Shown here: positions 8,095 through 16,555 of the stretch, in pieces | Numbering within the stretch: position 1 is the stretch's first letter | Layout: the number at the start of each line of letters is the position of its first letter | Assembly: GCA_002256345.1 (NCBI GenBank) | Contig: NKIY01000001.1 | Location: forward strand, 884,194 to 948,193 | From: Bradyrhizobiaceae bacterium PARB1 | GTDB lineage: Bacteria > Pseudomonadota > Alphaproteobacteria > Rhizobiales > Xanthobacteraceae | Reading direction: 5' to 3' | Length of the DNA stretch: 64,000 nt | Made by a program: the position numbers and the translations under genes | Notes under the pieces: model-generated | The model's input: only the letters and a program-made list of their open reading frames with translations | Database searches by the model: none | Told to the model about the DNA's origin: nothing

Positions 8095-9259
8095 GTGGCT
8101 CGCGCCCGCAATATTAAGCCTGGGTTTTTCACTAACCCCGAACTAGCAGACTGCAGCCCCCATGCGCGGCTGCTTTTTATTGGCCTTTGGCTCCTCGCTG
8201 ACCGTGAAGGTCGCCTCGAAGCACATCAAGGTTCACATCTTCCCCTGCGAAGACATCGACGTGGACTCGCTCCTTGGCGAGTTGCACTCGCGAGAGTTCG
8301 CGATCAGGTACGAAGCGCTCGGGAAGAGGTGCATCTACATTCCCGGTTTCATGAAACATCAGAAACCGCACCGGAACGAGGTTGCTTCCGATCTACCCGC
8401 ATTCTCGGCGGAAAACAGCCAACTCGCTGCAAGGGGCGAGCGCTCGAACCAAATCGTGAGCACTCCGGCTGAATCCATTTCCATTTCCCCAATCCTGAAT
8501 CCATCTCCTGAAGGAGTTCCGAGCAAACAAACGAAAGCATCTCGTCGTGGAACAACAACTCAAATCCGTCTTGAACAGCCTCTGCAAAACAGTGGAGGCT
8601 TCCCGGCTGTCGAGTGGGGAGAATGGGCTCACCAGCAATTCGGATGGGACGACAAGCGTATCAGCTTCGAATGGTCAGACTTCCACGACTACTGGACCAG
8701 CGGAAACGCAAAGGGCGGTGGCCTCAAATCCGACTGGCCCGCAACCTGGCGCGCTCACTGTCGTCGCTTCGCCTCGGACAGCCGCCGAGGCGGAGGCTCA
8801 AGCTCTGGCGCTAGTGGGCACCTCGCTGCCGCCATGCGTTCAAGCTTTCTTGCACGCAACGGAGCAACACAGTCTGGTGGCTCAGTCAGTGGGGGCAAAG
8901 CTCCGGCGATGCCGGTGCTGACGGCGGAGGAACGCGAGATCGTCTGCCAGTCGGTGAAATCCCTTTCTGATTTCCTGCAACCGGCTCGTGAGCGCGGTCC
9001 CGAACTGGAAAAGGCTGTCGGCGGCTTGATGGCGGCGATGAATGTCTTCACGGGCGACCAGGCCAAGCTGTCGCTGCAGGTTTGCGAATGGTGCCAGTAC
9101 TTGGAGGATTATCCGCTGTAGGCCATTCGTAAAGCGGCAAAGTGGACAGTCGTTAGCAGGGAAAGGCTGCCCAGCCTCGCCGTCTTCATTGCGGATGTGA
9201 AGCTCGCGATAGGATCGAATGTGCTGGAGCGGCAGCGCCTCCTGGCAAAGCTGCTTTAG
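8095..9259 (+). pseudogene. Phage-type replication protein, broken by a frameshift and an amber codon
   Basis: The start (GTG 8095) gives ARARNIKPGFFTNPELADCS and ARLLFIGLWLLADREGRLE, the usual N-terminus of phage replisome-organiser or conserved phage HTH proteins. At about 8222 the coding pattern jumps to another frame (KHIKVHIFPCEDIDVDSLL, KRCIYIPGFMKHQKPHRNE). The C-terminal part has the DnaT/O-like EWSDFHDYWTSGNAKGGG and KSDWPATWRAH. At 9119-9121 a TAG interrupts DYPL-stop-AIRKAAKW where relatives have Trp (TGG). The frame then continues to 9259 with LPSLAVFIADVKLAIG. Two independent lesions show a decayed prophage gene. No other phage structural gene is near. Confidence 0.65.
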
Positions 9260-9468
9260 GTCGGACGCTGCAAACCGGCGCTGTTCGCCCACGCCTGCGC
9301 GGCTTCATGATGGTTTCCAGCTATCTCTTCAACAATGTGCCCGCACTTGGGGCACTCGAACATCCGCTTCTCCATCCCGGCGGAGCGGGGAGAGATACGC
9401 ATCAAGCCCATGCGCGTGTGGCACTTGGGGCAATCGGGACGGGGAATATACGATGTGTTGGGAAGCAT
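9256..9468 (-). CDS. Small zinc-ribbon protein
   Basis: A 70-residue protein with two CxxC pairs, CPKCHTRM and CPKCGH, about 25 residues apart. This forms a rubredoxin-like zinc ribbon. The N-terminus (LPNTSYIPRPDCPKCHTRMG) is typical of a family common in Bradyrhizobium. A related protein is at 11109-11285. Role unknown; such ribbons bind nucleic acid or a partner protein. It overlaps the end of the phage pseudogene by four bases, tail to tail. Confidence 0.65.
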   Translation of the reverse strand: MLPNTSYIPRPDCPKCHTRMGLMRISPRSAGMEKRMFECPKCGHIVEEIAGNHHEAAQAWANSAGLQRPT

Positions 9469-9728
9469 CGACGCGCTCCTCGTTTGTTAACGGGCGGGAG
9501 CAATCGACTCTCATCACCGATGTTTGCCACGGTCCGTGCGGTGATGGGGTTATCATCTGCGGGGGGAAACAACATGCAAGCCAAATGTCCGGTGGCCGAC
9601 GCGCTAATTTGCAGCACTTTCGCCAGGCTGCATACGTTCGCTGCTCCGCGAAAGAATTCTCACCGATGGTTGTAGTCAGGGGAACGAGTCAACAAACCTG
9701 CCGTTTCGACCGTTGCAGGAGAAATGTT

Positions 9729-10088
9729 TTGGCAAAAGTATTGGTTGTAGAAGACGAGCCCCTCATCATCATCTGGGTCGAGGACGCCCTGCTCGATGCG
9801 GGCTACGAGGTAGCCACCGCATGCGATGCTGATGCGGCGATAAAGGTTTTGGAGACCGATAGTTCCATCAACGTGCTTTTTACCGATATCGACATGCCGG
9901 GGTCGATGGATGGCCTTCGTCTGGCGGCGGCAGTCCGTGACCGCTGGCCACCTGTCCCCATCATTATAGCGAGCGGGAAGCATCGCCCCGCCGTTTCGGA
10001 AATGCCCGAGCACGCGGTCTTTCTGGCCAAGCCGTATCTGTCTATCGACATGCTGGGCGCAGTTGATCGGGCCGCACGAGCCCATTGA
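9729..10088 (+). CDS. Single-domain response regulator
   Basis: A CheY-like receiver of 119 residues without output domain. The start is the TTG at 9729, seven bases after AGGAG (9717-9721); the open frame extends further upstream but without homology. Motifs: VLVVEDEP (acidic pair), LFTDIDMPG with the phospho-acceptor Asp53, PIIIASG (Thr/Ser switch) and VFLAKPY (Lys). The FxxD-M-PGSMDG form is typical of alphaproteobacterial stress-type receivers that pair with HWE/HisKA2 kinases. No kinase is nearby. Confidence 0.85.
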   Translation: MAKVLVVEDEPLIIIWVEDALLDAGYEVATACDADAAIKVLETDSSINVLFTDIDMPGSMDGLRLAAAVRDRWPPVPIIIASGKHRPAVSEMPEHAVFLAKPYLSIDMLGAVDRAARAH

Positions 10089-10136
10089 CTCTGGCGTTCT
10101 CTTTTTGTTCTGTGGGCCATCTTCAGGATTTGGCTC

Positions 10137-10394
10137 ATGACACTCGACCACATCAAGGCCGAGATCGCCCGCATGCGCGTGCAGATCAAACGGCAACAGC
10201 GTGACATCCTCGATCTCCAGCGGGCGGGTATCCCGACGTCGTCGGCGATTGCCTTGCTGGAGCGCATGCGGAACAAGACCGACGAACTGATCGGCGAGCG
10301 AAACCGGCTTACGGGTGAGGCGCGGGTCGCCGACCAGCATACCTACTCCAGCGGCAAAGCTATCCGCGGCGTCCCGGCATCCCGCAGGATGTGA
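10137..10394 (+). CDS. 85-residue coiled-coil hypothetical protein
   Basis: The N-terminal 65 residues form a heptad-rich helix (DHIKAEIARMRVQIKRQQRD, LLERMRNKTDELIGERNRL), followed by a short disordered tail. It is translationally coupled to the next gene (stop TGA and start ATG share one base at 10394). Families of this shape are frequent in Bradyrhizobium genomes without assigned function. A structural or DNA-bridging role is possible but not shown. Confidence 0.6.
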   Translation: MTLDHIKAEIARMRVQIKRQQRDILDLQRAGIPTSSAIALLERMRNKTDELIGERNRLTGEARVADQHTYSSGKAIRGVPASRRM

Positions 10395-10624
10395 TGGACA
10401 ACCTTCGGCGGTTTCCGGCGCCATGGCGGATGGAAGAGGGGCAGGACCAGTGCTTTCGGGTCTACGACGCCAGCGGGTTATTCATCCTCTATGTCTCACA
10501 CCGCGAGGATCTTCACGCCCGTAACTATCAGTACGCCGGGGAGCATCTGAGCAAGGAGGAGGCAAGGCGGATCGCCAAGGCTATCTCCCGGCTGCCGGAC
10601 TTGCTCAGGCGCCCACCTTATTGA
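10394..10624 (+). CDS. 76-residue hypothetical protein of a widespread rhizobial family
   Basis: The sequence reads DNLRRFPAPWRMEEGQDQCF, RVYDASGLFILYV and LSKEEARRIAKAISRLPDLL. The FPAPWR start, central beta-strand DA.G..L.YV and final KEEARRIA..I..LP.LL match a small family repeatedly found in rhizobial genomes, often as several paralogues. Function unknown. The ATG at 10394 is preferred to the GTG at 10391 because it makes the usual TGATG coupling. Confidence 0.7.
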   Translation: MDNLRRFPAPWRMEEGQDQCFRVYDASGLFILYVSHREDLHARNYQYAGEHLSKEEARRIAKAISRLPDLLRRPPY

Positions 10625-10682
10625 CCGATCCGGAACAACGCGGTTCCGCGCACGTTTTCCTAAATCATGACAGGAGGAAGCC

Positions 10683-10856
10683 GTGGACAATCTGTCAAAC
10701 CGTGGCCAGCCGGATCGCAGCAAGATCAACATGCACGAGGCTGATGAGGTCAAATACTGGACGCATCAGCTTGGCGTGACGAAAGATCAGCTGCAGAAGG
10801 TCGTCGATAAGGTCGGCAACTCGGCTGCCGCCGTTCGCAAGGAGTTGGCGGCATGA
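10683..10856 (+). CDS. DUF3606 family small protein
   Basis: A 57-residue protein that starts at a GTG preceded by AGGAGGAAGCC. It has the family pattern: DRSKINMHEADEVKYWTHQL, GVTKDQLQKVVDKVGNSAAA and VRKEL. DUF3606 proteins are short, three-helix, probably DNA- or RNA-contacting proteins of rhizobia and related bacteria. Its stop overlaps the start of the next gene (ATGA), so the two are likely co-translated. Confidence 0.8.
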   Translation: MDNLSNRGQPDRSKINMHEADEVKYWTHQLGVTKDQLQKVVDKVGNSAAAVRKELAA

Positions 10857-11105
10857 AGCCGCTTGTTCGGCGTTGGACTGAGCAAGACCTACAGAAGCTG
10901 CGGCTGCTGATGTCAAGGAGCCTCAGCCGCCAGGTGTGCTGCCGCCCTCAATCGCTCGGCCTCTTCAGTAAAGAAGACTGCACGTCAGCTCGGCGGAGAG
11001 CTGGCTGGTGTGCGTGAACTGAAGGCGCAACGCCGCGAGATGCTGCGACGGGAGGAAGAAAGCCTCCGGCCCGGACAGCGCCGAAACGACGGCACCTACG
11101 TGTAG
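10853..11105 (+). pseudogene. Small HTH (GcrA/SANT-like) protein with a frameshift
   Basis: The first frame gives KPLVRRWTEQDLQKLRLLMS. After about 10918 the coding pattern moves to another frame: GASAARCAAALNRSASSVKK, TARQLGGELAGVRELKAQRR and RREEESLRPGQRR, ending at 11105. The joined protein would be about 83 residues and has the W-T-x-x-D-x-x-x-L ... AA.LNRS..SVK..AR.LG pattern of GcrA-like helix-turn-helix proteins. An intact paralogue is at 38197-38403. The break is at the TCAAGGAGC stretch. Confidence 0.6.
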
Positions 11106-11108
11106 GCT

Positions 11109-11285
11109 CTAAGCGACCTCGTCGCGGGGCCAAGACGCTACGCCCGGCTGGGCTCGGCCGGGAAATGTCTTTTCCGTCCCGCACTGGCGGCACTCATACA
11201 CGCGGTTGACGTACCCCTTCATGCCGGGCTCGATCCGCTGCAGAAACAGCGACGATGTGCATTTCGGACAAGATCTATCAGCCAT
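11109..11285 (-). CDS. Small zinc-ribbon protein
   Basis: A 58-residue protein, ADRSCPKCTSSLFLQRIEPG then VNRVYECRQCGTEKTFPG. Two CxxC pairs form a zinc ribbon. It is a relative of 9256-9468. An upstream ATG at 11315 is in frame, but the residues before ADRS are not conserved in this family, so 11285 is preferred. Function unknown. Confidence 0.6.
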   Translation of the reverse strand: MADRSCPKCTSSLFLQRIEPGMKGYVNRVYECRQCGTEKTFPGRAQPGVASWPRDEVA

Positions 11286-11381
11286 CTTAACCCCCGTTGG
11301 CTCATTCCCGACCAAGAGAAGCAGAAAGGGCGCCGGAGTTCCCGACGCCCGTAACTATATGCCGGCTGTGGCGAGAAATCC

Positions 11382-11570
11382 TCACTGCGTTTTGGCTTTC
11401 TGCCACTTCTCGAGGTCCGGCTTCGGGGTATCTGCCGAACCCGAGTCCGTTGTGTTCTGCGGGTTCTTTTCCCAAGGCTTGTCGCTCTGGGCGAGGGAGC
11501 CTTTATCCTGCTCCGTACGCTGATCGGGTTTGACCTTGTCGCTTGGGCTGTTGTCTTCGACATTCTTCAT
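11382..11570 (-). CDS. 62-residue disordered hydrophilic protein
   Basis: The protein is almost entirely charged and polar (KNVEDNSPSDKVKPDQRTEQ, SDKPWEKNPQNTTDSGSAD), with no hydrophobic core, so it is predicted to be disordered. GGGAGACCGCC precedes the ATG. Comparable proteins occur next to general stress genes in Bradyrhizobium. A hydrophilin-like protective role is conceivable, but nothing proves it. Confidence 0.5.
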   Translation of the reverse strand: MKNVEDNSPSDKVKPDQRTEQDKGSLAQSDKPWEKNPQNTTDSGSADTPKPDLEKWQKAKTQ

Positions 11571-11663
11571 GGCGGTCTCCCGGCTAACTCACGACCTCAA
11601 CAGGCCTTCGTCGCATACGTTCCGGAAGGAGGAACGAAGCACGGAGATCCATCTTGGTTTTGC

Positions 11664-11909
11664 ATGCACTACACGTACGGCCAGCAACCAGACACGGCGG
11701 TCCTCATCGAAGAGGCCATTCAGATCGCGTGGGATTATCTGGAGCTGACCGGGGAGATCGACGACGGCGAAGTGTGCAGTCAAATCCTGCTCTATGATGT
11801 CGAGACGATGGTCCGACAGGGTGTGCGTAGCCGCCTGCTTCTGTCCAACAGGGCGATCTCCAGATACATGCAATTCAAAGCCTCCCGCGACCTGAAGGCT
11901 GCAAGCTGA
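11664..11909 (+). CDS. 81-residue hypothetical protein
   Basis: The sequence YGQQPDTAVLIEEAIQIAWD, YLELTGEIDDGEVCSQILLY, ETMVRQGVRSRLLLSNRAI and SRYMQF is helical and acidic and resembles a small family frequent in Bradyrhizobium. The opposing open frame at 11589-11936 is judged a shadow. A gene of this type has no known function. Confidence 0.65.
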   Translation: MHYTYGQQPDTAVLIEEAIQIAWDYLELTGEIDDGEVCSQILLYDVETMVRQGVRSRLLLSNRAISRYMQFKASRDLKAAS

Positions 11910-12009
11910 TGTCGATGGTAATGGGCGGCAAAACACAAGTTACCAAAAGAAACCCAACGGGGATTGGTTGGCTTTTGGACGTATGGCTCGCACGTTGTGA
12001 GGCTGAGAA

Positions 12010-12126
12010 ATGTTTAGTTCATTTGCCAAACAGGACGACGAATCTGAAGGGCTAGTTCTGGGTTTAGTGATGCTTGCTCTTCTCGTCATCAGCCTGCCAG
12101 CGCTGTTTCACACTATCGGCGCGTAA
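12010..12126 (+). CDS. 38-residue membrane peptide
   Basis: The frame FSSFAKQDDESEGLVLGLVM, LALLVISLPALFHTIGA is one polar head followed by a single hydrophobic helix. GAGGCTGAGAA precedes the ATG. Very short membrane proteins of this kind are repeatedly found in Bradyrhizobium but are usually missed by gene finders. Confidence 0.5.
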   Translation: MFSSFAKQDDESEGLVLGLVMLALLVISLPALFHTIGA

Positions 12127-12144
12127 GCATTGCCAGGTGCTGCT

Positions 12145-12249
12145 ATGTGGGCCAGAATCCAAATATGGTGGACAGACACGCAGGACCGAAGGCTAAAGGT
12201 GGAATTCGCCCTGGCGCTGGCCGTCGTCCTGGCAGCGTCGCTACGTTGA
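12145..12249 (+). CDS. 34-residue membrane peptide (tentative)
   Basis: An ATG at 12145, 18 bases after the previous stop, gives WARIQIWWTDTQDRRLKVEF followed by ALALAVVLAASLR. It has a basic amphipathic start and a short hydrophobic tail. Spacing suggests coupling with the preceding peptide. There is no family evidence, so this is tentative. Confidence 0.35.
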   Translation: MWARIQIWWTDTQDRRLKVEFALALAVVLAASLR

Positions 12250-12365
12250 GCATACGGTTCCTGTTCAAGTCCCTGTGAGCTTGCTTGCTGCCGTGCGCCG
12301 CCTCTTAGAGCTTGGCCCGCGCAAGCTTCCTCTCATTGATATGCACCAATGGAATGCGCCCGTGA

Positions 12366-12815
12366 GTGGGGCGTAAGTACGTCCTCGGTTTGGATCTTGG
12401 AAAGTCTCTCGGCGTTGCACGGGTGTTCACTGACGGAGAGATCGATGCGCAGACAGTTCGGCTTGAAGCAACAATCGGCGCTCGCACAGTCGGCGTCGCC
12501 GGGATCGTCAAACGCTTCGCCGGGCCTGACTGCATCGGCGTCTGCATCGAAGAGCCATTCTCCGGCCAGTTCTCCAGCGTCAAAGCACTCTTCCCAATGC
12601 TTGGAGCTGCCATCCTCGCCTGCGAGCTGGAGGGGCTCCCGTGGTCGGCAGTCCATCTCGCTCTACTGAAGAGACACGCGACCGGGAAGGGCAACGCAAA
12701 GAAGCACGAGATGCGGGCTACCGCTCAGGCTCGCTGGGACGTTTCGTTGAGGGAAGATGAGGCGGATGCCACGTGGGCTGGGGCATACGCGCTAGATACT
12801 CTCCTATTTGACTAA
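12366..12815 (+). CDS. RuvC-like Holliday junction resolvase (phage type)
   Basis: A 149-residue protein with the RNase H fold of RuvC. It has YVLGLDLGKSLGVA (first catalytic Asp, residue 10), CIEEPFSGQ (catalytic Glu), and near the C-terminus LREDEADATWAGAYA, the DEADA box with the last acidic residues. RuvC-like enzymes cut four-way DNA junctions, and short versions like this are typical of prophages and integrative elements. Start is a GTG. It fits the prophage remnant at 8095-9259. No lesion is visible. Confidence 0.75.
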   Translation: MGRKYVLGLDLGKSLGVARVFTDGEIDAQTVRLEATIGARTVGVAGIVKRFAGPDCIGVCIEEPFSGQFSSVKALFPMLGAAILACELEGLPWSAVHLALLKRHATGKGNAKKHEMRATAQARWDVSLREDEADATWAGAYALDTLLFD

Positions 12816-12859
12816 GGAACAGGGATGAAGAACCACTGTTGAACCCAACAGGAGAACTC

Positions 12860-13183
12860 ATGACTGAATCGCGGTTTGAGCGGAATGTCGGCGCGGCCAT
12901 GTTCGCGGCCTTGCTCGTAGCCGCCGCGGCGATTGGCCTGCACATTTACGTGCCCTGGGAGAATGAGACGCTACAAGCGCAGATGTCGTTCCCGATGGCG
13001 ATCCTTTGGGGCGCCGCTGCGATAGGGCTCGCCATGCTGCTTTTCACACTATTTCGCAGCCAGCACCACACCCAACATGACGTCCGGATTTCCGACGAAG
13101 ACACCCTCCGGCGTTTCGAAGAGGCGGACCGACAGTTGGATGCGGCTGATAGGCAGGAGCGGACTAAGCCGTTCCCCCCTTGA
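12860..13183 (+). CDS. Two-span membrane protein with charged C-terminal tail
   Basis: A 107-residue protein. AGGAGAACTC precedes the ATG at 12860; an upstream in-frame ATG at 12839 lacks such a site. It has an N-terminal ESRFERNVGAA, two hydrophobic helices (FAALLVAAAAIGLHIYV and FPMAILWGAAAIGLAMLLF) and a polar tail with DEDTLRRFEEADRQLDAADR. Function unknown. Its last 20 bases overlap the end of the convergent gene. Confidence 0.6.
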   Translation: MTESRFERNVGAAMFAALLVAAAAIGLHIYVPWENETLQAQMSFPMAILWGAAAIGLAMLLFTLFRSQHHTQHDVRISDEDTLRRFEEADRQLDAADRQERTKPFPP

Positions 13184-13538
13184 GCATTTCGACCTTTGCC
13201 TCGGCTTGACGGACTGTCGCAGCCCGTCCCAGCTCAGGGGGGCCGTTCAGTTCGGGCCAGACGGCCTTTAATGCTTCGCGGGCCCGATGCGCGGCCGTCT
13301 TGTGTCGGTCGGCTGTGTTCTCACGTATCGACTTGCACAAGATGTCTACAGCCTGACCCAGCTTGGAGCCGTCCGGCGGGCAGTAATTCAGCACCTTGTC
13401 GCCGAGGTCTCTCATGCGAATGCGGGTCCTGTCCCACTCCTCGTATTTCTTCGGGCCGTCCAAACGCGACACGGCTGCTTCGACGTGCATCCAATCTTGT
13501 CGGGCTTTGTCCATAATCCTTGCCATGTAGCCGTCCAA
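13164..13538 (-). CDS. Helical hypothetical protein
   Basis: A protein of up to 124 residues (ARIMDKARQDWMHVEAAVSR, YEEWDRTRIRMRDLGDKVL, HKTAAHRAREALKAVWPELN), rich in Arg and Lys, without membrane segment or known domain. The start could be 13538 or the ATG a few codons inside (ARIMDK). It converges with the membrane protein at 12860-13183. Confidence 0.5.
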   Translation of the reverse strand: MDGYMARIMDKARQDWMHVEAAVSRLDGPKKYEEWDRTRIRMRDLGDKVLNYCPPDGSKLGQAVDILCKSIRENTADRHKTAAHRAREALKAVWPELNGPPELGRAATVRQAEAKVEMLKGGTA

Positions 13539-13710
13539 AAACTGGATGTTGGACTAACATAGAACGTGAATTTGATTGCCAGCGATGTACGCACCGTTGC
13601 AGTCTCTGGGCACTGCCGTCGTAAAGCGTTTTCATGATTGGTCCGAAGCCAACATCAAAGGCGGGTTCTCTACCAACGTAAGGTAGACCCGCTCGGACGG
13701 CATTCAAGGT

Positions 13711-13830
13711 TCAGGTCTTACTTGCAGGATCGGCCTGACTCTGCTCACCGTCTGTGAATTTGCCGGTTGAGGTTTCTTTTACGGGCGGGGAGGTTTCGGT
13801 CACCTTCGGCGCCAGGCCCTTCTTCTGCAT
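13711..13830 (-). CDS. 39-residue disordered peptide (tentative)
   Basis: The reverse strand reads QKKGLAPKVTETSPPVKETS then TGKFTDGEQSQADPASKT. It is polar and proline-rich like the 11382-11570 protein. The frame extends upstream (APHDGTVRD) without a start codon, so the 5' end may be lost. Weak evidence. Confidence 0.35.
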   Translation of the reverse strand: MQKKGLAPKVTETSPPVKETSTGKFTDGEQSQADPASKT

Positions 13831-13926
13831 ATCTCGGACCGTCCCATCATGGGGCGCAGCCTTGATCTTTTCCAGTCATCGTATCTTCCAAAAGAAATTG
13901 GCCCCAGCGAACCGGGGCCAACTGCC

Positions 13927-14283
13927 TTAGACGAACGGCGTTCCGTAATAGTCGTCCACCTTGCGGTATCGACCGGTGTCCTGCCAGTCCCAATCCGCCT
14001 CGTTGTTGTACTTTGGGGCGCCTTCGAGCTGATCCGTCGTGACGTTGGTCAGGTAGCCACCCAGCTCGGTGTCATATTTAAGGTTCTGCCACGGGATCGG
14101 GTAATGGTCGTCGCCGATACCCAGAAAGCCGCCGAAGCTGAGCACGGCATATGATGCCTTGCCGCTGACCTTTTCCAGCATCACGCGCTCAATCGAGCCA
14201 ATCTTCTCACGGTCTGGGCTATATACCGCAGTGCCTTCGACCTTGTCGGTGCCGATGAGAGTGCCGGTTTCACGTTCTGCCAT
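13927..14283 (-). CDS. PRC-barrel domain protein
   Basis: A 118-residue cytoplasmic protein. It begins AERETGTLIGTDKVEGTAVY, then PDREKIGSIERVMLEKVSGK, ASYAVLSFGGFLGIGDDHYP and PWQNLKYDTELGGYL, which is the PRC-barrel beta fold of stress-induced single-domain proteins. GAGGCTAAA lies just before the ATG at 14283; the upstream ATG at 14343 adds unconserved residues. Single PRC-barrel proteins are common near DUF-type stress genes in rhizobia; their ligand is unknown. Confidence 0.8.
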   Translation of the reverse strand: MAERETGTLIGTDKVEGTAVYSPDREKIGSIERVMLEKVSGKASYAVLSFGGFLGIGDDHYPIPWQNLKYDTELGGYLTNVTTDQLEGAPKYNNEADWDWQDTGRYRKVDDYYGTPFV

Positions 14284-14342
14284 TTTAGCCTCCTTGGCTT
14301 GTGTGGCGGTAGAACAGTGAGGATTAGGCTTCGTTCCGAGCA

Positions 14343-14597
14343 ATGATGTCGCGCACTGAAGCTCGACCTTTCATTCAGCCGATCATCGTCACGCTACGCT
14401 GCATCGGGACCATCGCTCTCGTTGTAGCGCCTGTGACCGCACAAGCATGGGGCTGGCAGAACGGGACGACGGCGTGGTTTGGCATTCTGACAATGTCGTG
14501 CTCGGCGCTAATTAGTCTGCTCGCAGCAAATCCAACGGTAGCGCTCCTGCCGCTCGTCGGGCTTCCCATGGCCGCTATAATTGTCCTGCTCCGATAA
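14343..14597 (+). CDS. Small hydrophobic hypothetical protein (tentative)
   Basis: An 84-residue frame with three hydrophobic stretches (GTIALVVAPVTAQAWGW, WFGILTMSCSALISLLA, VALLPLVGLPMAAIIVLL). It is divergent from the PRC-barrel gene. No clear ribosome binding site and no family support. It ends just before the left end of the IS element. Confidence 0.35.
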   Translation: MMSRTEARPFIQPIIVTLRCIGTIALVVAPVTAQAWGWQNGTTAWFGILTMSCSALISLLAANPTVALLPLVGLPMAAIIVLLR

Positions 14598-14619
14598 GGC
14601 AGCAGCTCGCCTATGTCTC

Positions 14620-16149
14620 CTTATGGCGGATTGTGTTGAAAAACTCCCCTGTTGAGGTGGGGCGCCATCGCTGATTCAATCCCGCTATCGGCGGAGGCTG
14701 AATCGATGATGGGTCCGAAGCAGATTGATCAGGCGGCTCTGTTCTACGAGTTCTCGCTGGAGCGGCACGTACCATCCGCTCACATGCTGCGGAACCTCGA
14801 CCGGTTCGTCGATCTGTCAGTCATTCGGAGCGAGTTGGCGCCATTCTACAGTTCGACCGGACGGCCATCGATTGATCCTGAGTTGCTCGTCCGGATGCTG
14901 CTGGTCGGTTATTGCTATGGCATCAGGTCGGAGCGTCGGTTGTGCGAGGAGGTTCACCTGAACCTCGCTTATCGCTGGTTTTGTCGTCTTGGCCTCGATG
15001 GTGAGGTGCCGGACCATTCGACCTTCTCCAAGAACAGACACGGTCGCTTCCGTGATTGCGATCTCCTGCGCAAGCTGTTCGAGACGGTAGTGCGGCGTTG
15101 CATGGCAGAAGGGCTGATCGACGGAACGGCCTTTGCCGTCGATGCCAGCCTGATCGCTGCCGACGCCAACAGGCAGCGATCCGCTGTAGGGTCGGAGGAC
15201 CATGACTGGGACGCGCTTGCCCGGACGCGGCGGTCCGTCCGCGAGTACCTCGACACGCTGGACGAAGCGGCCTGGGGCGCGGCGAGCGAGACGATGCCGA
15301 AGTTCGTGTCCCGATCCGATCCGGCCGCGCAATGGACCGGGGCTCACAAAGGACGCCTTCTTTGCCTACGCCGACAATTACCTGATCGATCTGAAGGCTG
15401 CGATCATCGTCGATGTCGAGGCGACACGCGCCATTCGACAGGCCGAGGTCGGTGCGGCTCGCACGATGATTGAACGTACCGAGAAATGCTTCGGCATCCA
15501 TCCCGAGCGTCTGGCTGCCGACAGCGCTTATGGCTTAGCGGACATGCTGGGGTGGCTGGTCAACCAGCGCGCGATCGAGCCGCATATACCGGTGTTCGAC
15601 AAGTCGGCTCGCGAGGATGGGACATTCGCCCGCGACGACTTTGCCTACGATCCAGAGACCGACATCTATCGCTGCCCGGCAGGCAAAGTGCTGGCTTCAA
15701 CCGGAACACCGGTGAATGACGGAGCGACGCTTCTCTATCGCGCCAGCAAACGTGATTGCGACTTCTGCGAGCTCAAACCAAGGTGTTGTCCGAAGATGCC
15801 AGCCCGCAAGGTGCCGCGCTCGATCTACGAGAGTGCCAGGGACCTAGCGCGCGGGATTGCAAGGACAGAAGACTATGTAAAGTCGCGGCGCGAACGCGCG
15901 AAGATCGAGATGTTGTTCGCCCATCTGAAGTGTATCCTGCGCCTCGACCGGCTTCGTCTGAGAGGTCCTTGCGGTGCTCGCGACGAGTTCCTGCTCGCCG
16001 CAACTGCTCAGAACCTTCGAAAGCTGGCAAAACTGATCCCGGCGCCAACTCCAATGCCCATCTGAACTGGGGCAGACGCTCGCGTGCCGCCCCACTGTGC
16101 ACACCTCGACAGACAACTCGCCGACTTCTTCAACACAATTGGCGCAAAG
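14620..16149 (+). mobile_element. IS1182-family insertion sequence, copy 1
   Basis: Left end CTTATGGCGGATTGTGTTGA at 14620 and right end, reversed, CTTTGCGCCAATTGTGTTGA give imperfect terminal inverted repeats. The element is 1530 bases long and holds one transposase gene. The second copy at 25234-26764 has the same layout, orientation and nearly the same ends. No target-site duplication is evident at either end. Both copies differ at many third positions, so they did not come from one recent duplication. Confidence 0.75.
14652..16065 (+). pseudogene. IS1182-family transposase, frameshifted
   Basis: The first part has the N-terminal domain (LFYEFSLERHVPSAHMLRNL, GRPSIDPELLVRMLLVGYCY, CEEVHLNLAYRWFCRLGLDG) and the first catalytic Asp in GTAFAVDASLIAAD. 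At about 15350 two bases are missing compared with copy 2 (AAAGGACGCC instead of AAAGGCCACGCC). The frame then changes, and the remainder (YADNYLIDLKAAIIVDVEAT, RLAADSAYGLADMLGWL, YRCPAGKVL, CELKPRCCP, SRRERAKIEMLFAHLK with the final Glu) is in another frame to 16065. Inactive unless rescued by frameshifting. Confidence 0.85.
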
Positions 16150-16219
16150 CGGACGTGGTCAGCAGCCTCGTGCAGTCGGCGAATAAGCGGAACCGCGTCT
16201 TAGTGCTTCGCGTCGTGAA

Positions 16220-16555
16220 TCATACGCACGGAGTAACAAACGAAACCATGGATCCTGTCCACGCGGTGGTGATCGTTGCGGCTAAGGCCGACCAGAACGC
16301 AATTCTGCATGTAAACTGGAGAGGATCGGAAGCCGTACCCGTCATCCATTTTCGGCAATAAATGACAAGCGCGAAAAGTGCCGCGAGGTGCAGGGTCCAG
16401 ATCGCCAACATCATCGCGCGATGTGAGGCGATGGCCACATCCATCGCACATCCGACGGCCTGTGCTGCGTACATCGTCACGAAGGCCGATGCCCATAGCG
16501 CCCATCCGGCCAAGATCAGCAATAGCGAGGCAGGATGCTCCCGGCGATCCGTCAT
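16220..16555 (-). CDS. Small membrane protein of the oxidase operon
   Basis: A 111-residue protein with three hydrophobic helices (SLLLILAGWALWASAFVTMY, MMLAIWTLHLAALFALVIYC, WSALAATITTAWTGSMVSFV). Its start overlaps the stop of the oxidase I-III gene (ATGA at 16552-16555), so it is translated together with it. In other oxidase operons the last small gene encodes subunit IV or an assembly factor. This one has no recognisable family sequence. The stop is about 70 bases from the end of IS copy 1. Confidence 0.6.
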   Translation of the reverse strand: MTDRREHPASLLLILAGWALWASAFVTMYAAQAVGCAMDVAIASHRAMMLAIWTLHLAALFALVIYCRKWMTGTASDPLQFTCRIAFWSALAATITTAWTGSMVSFVTPCV

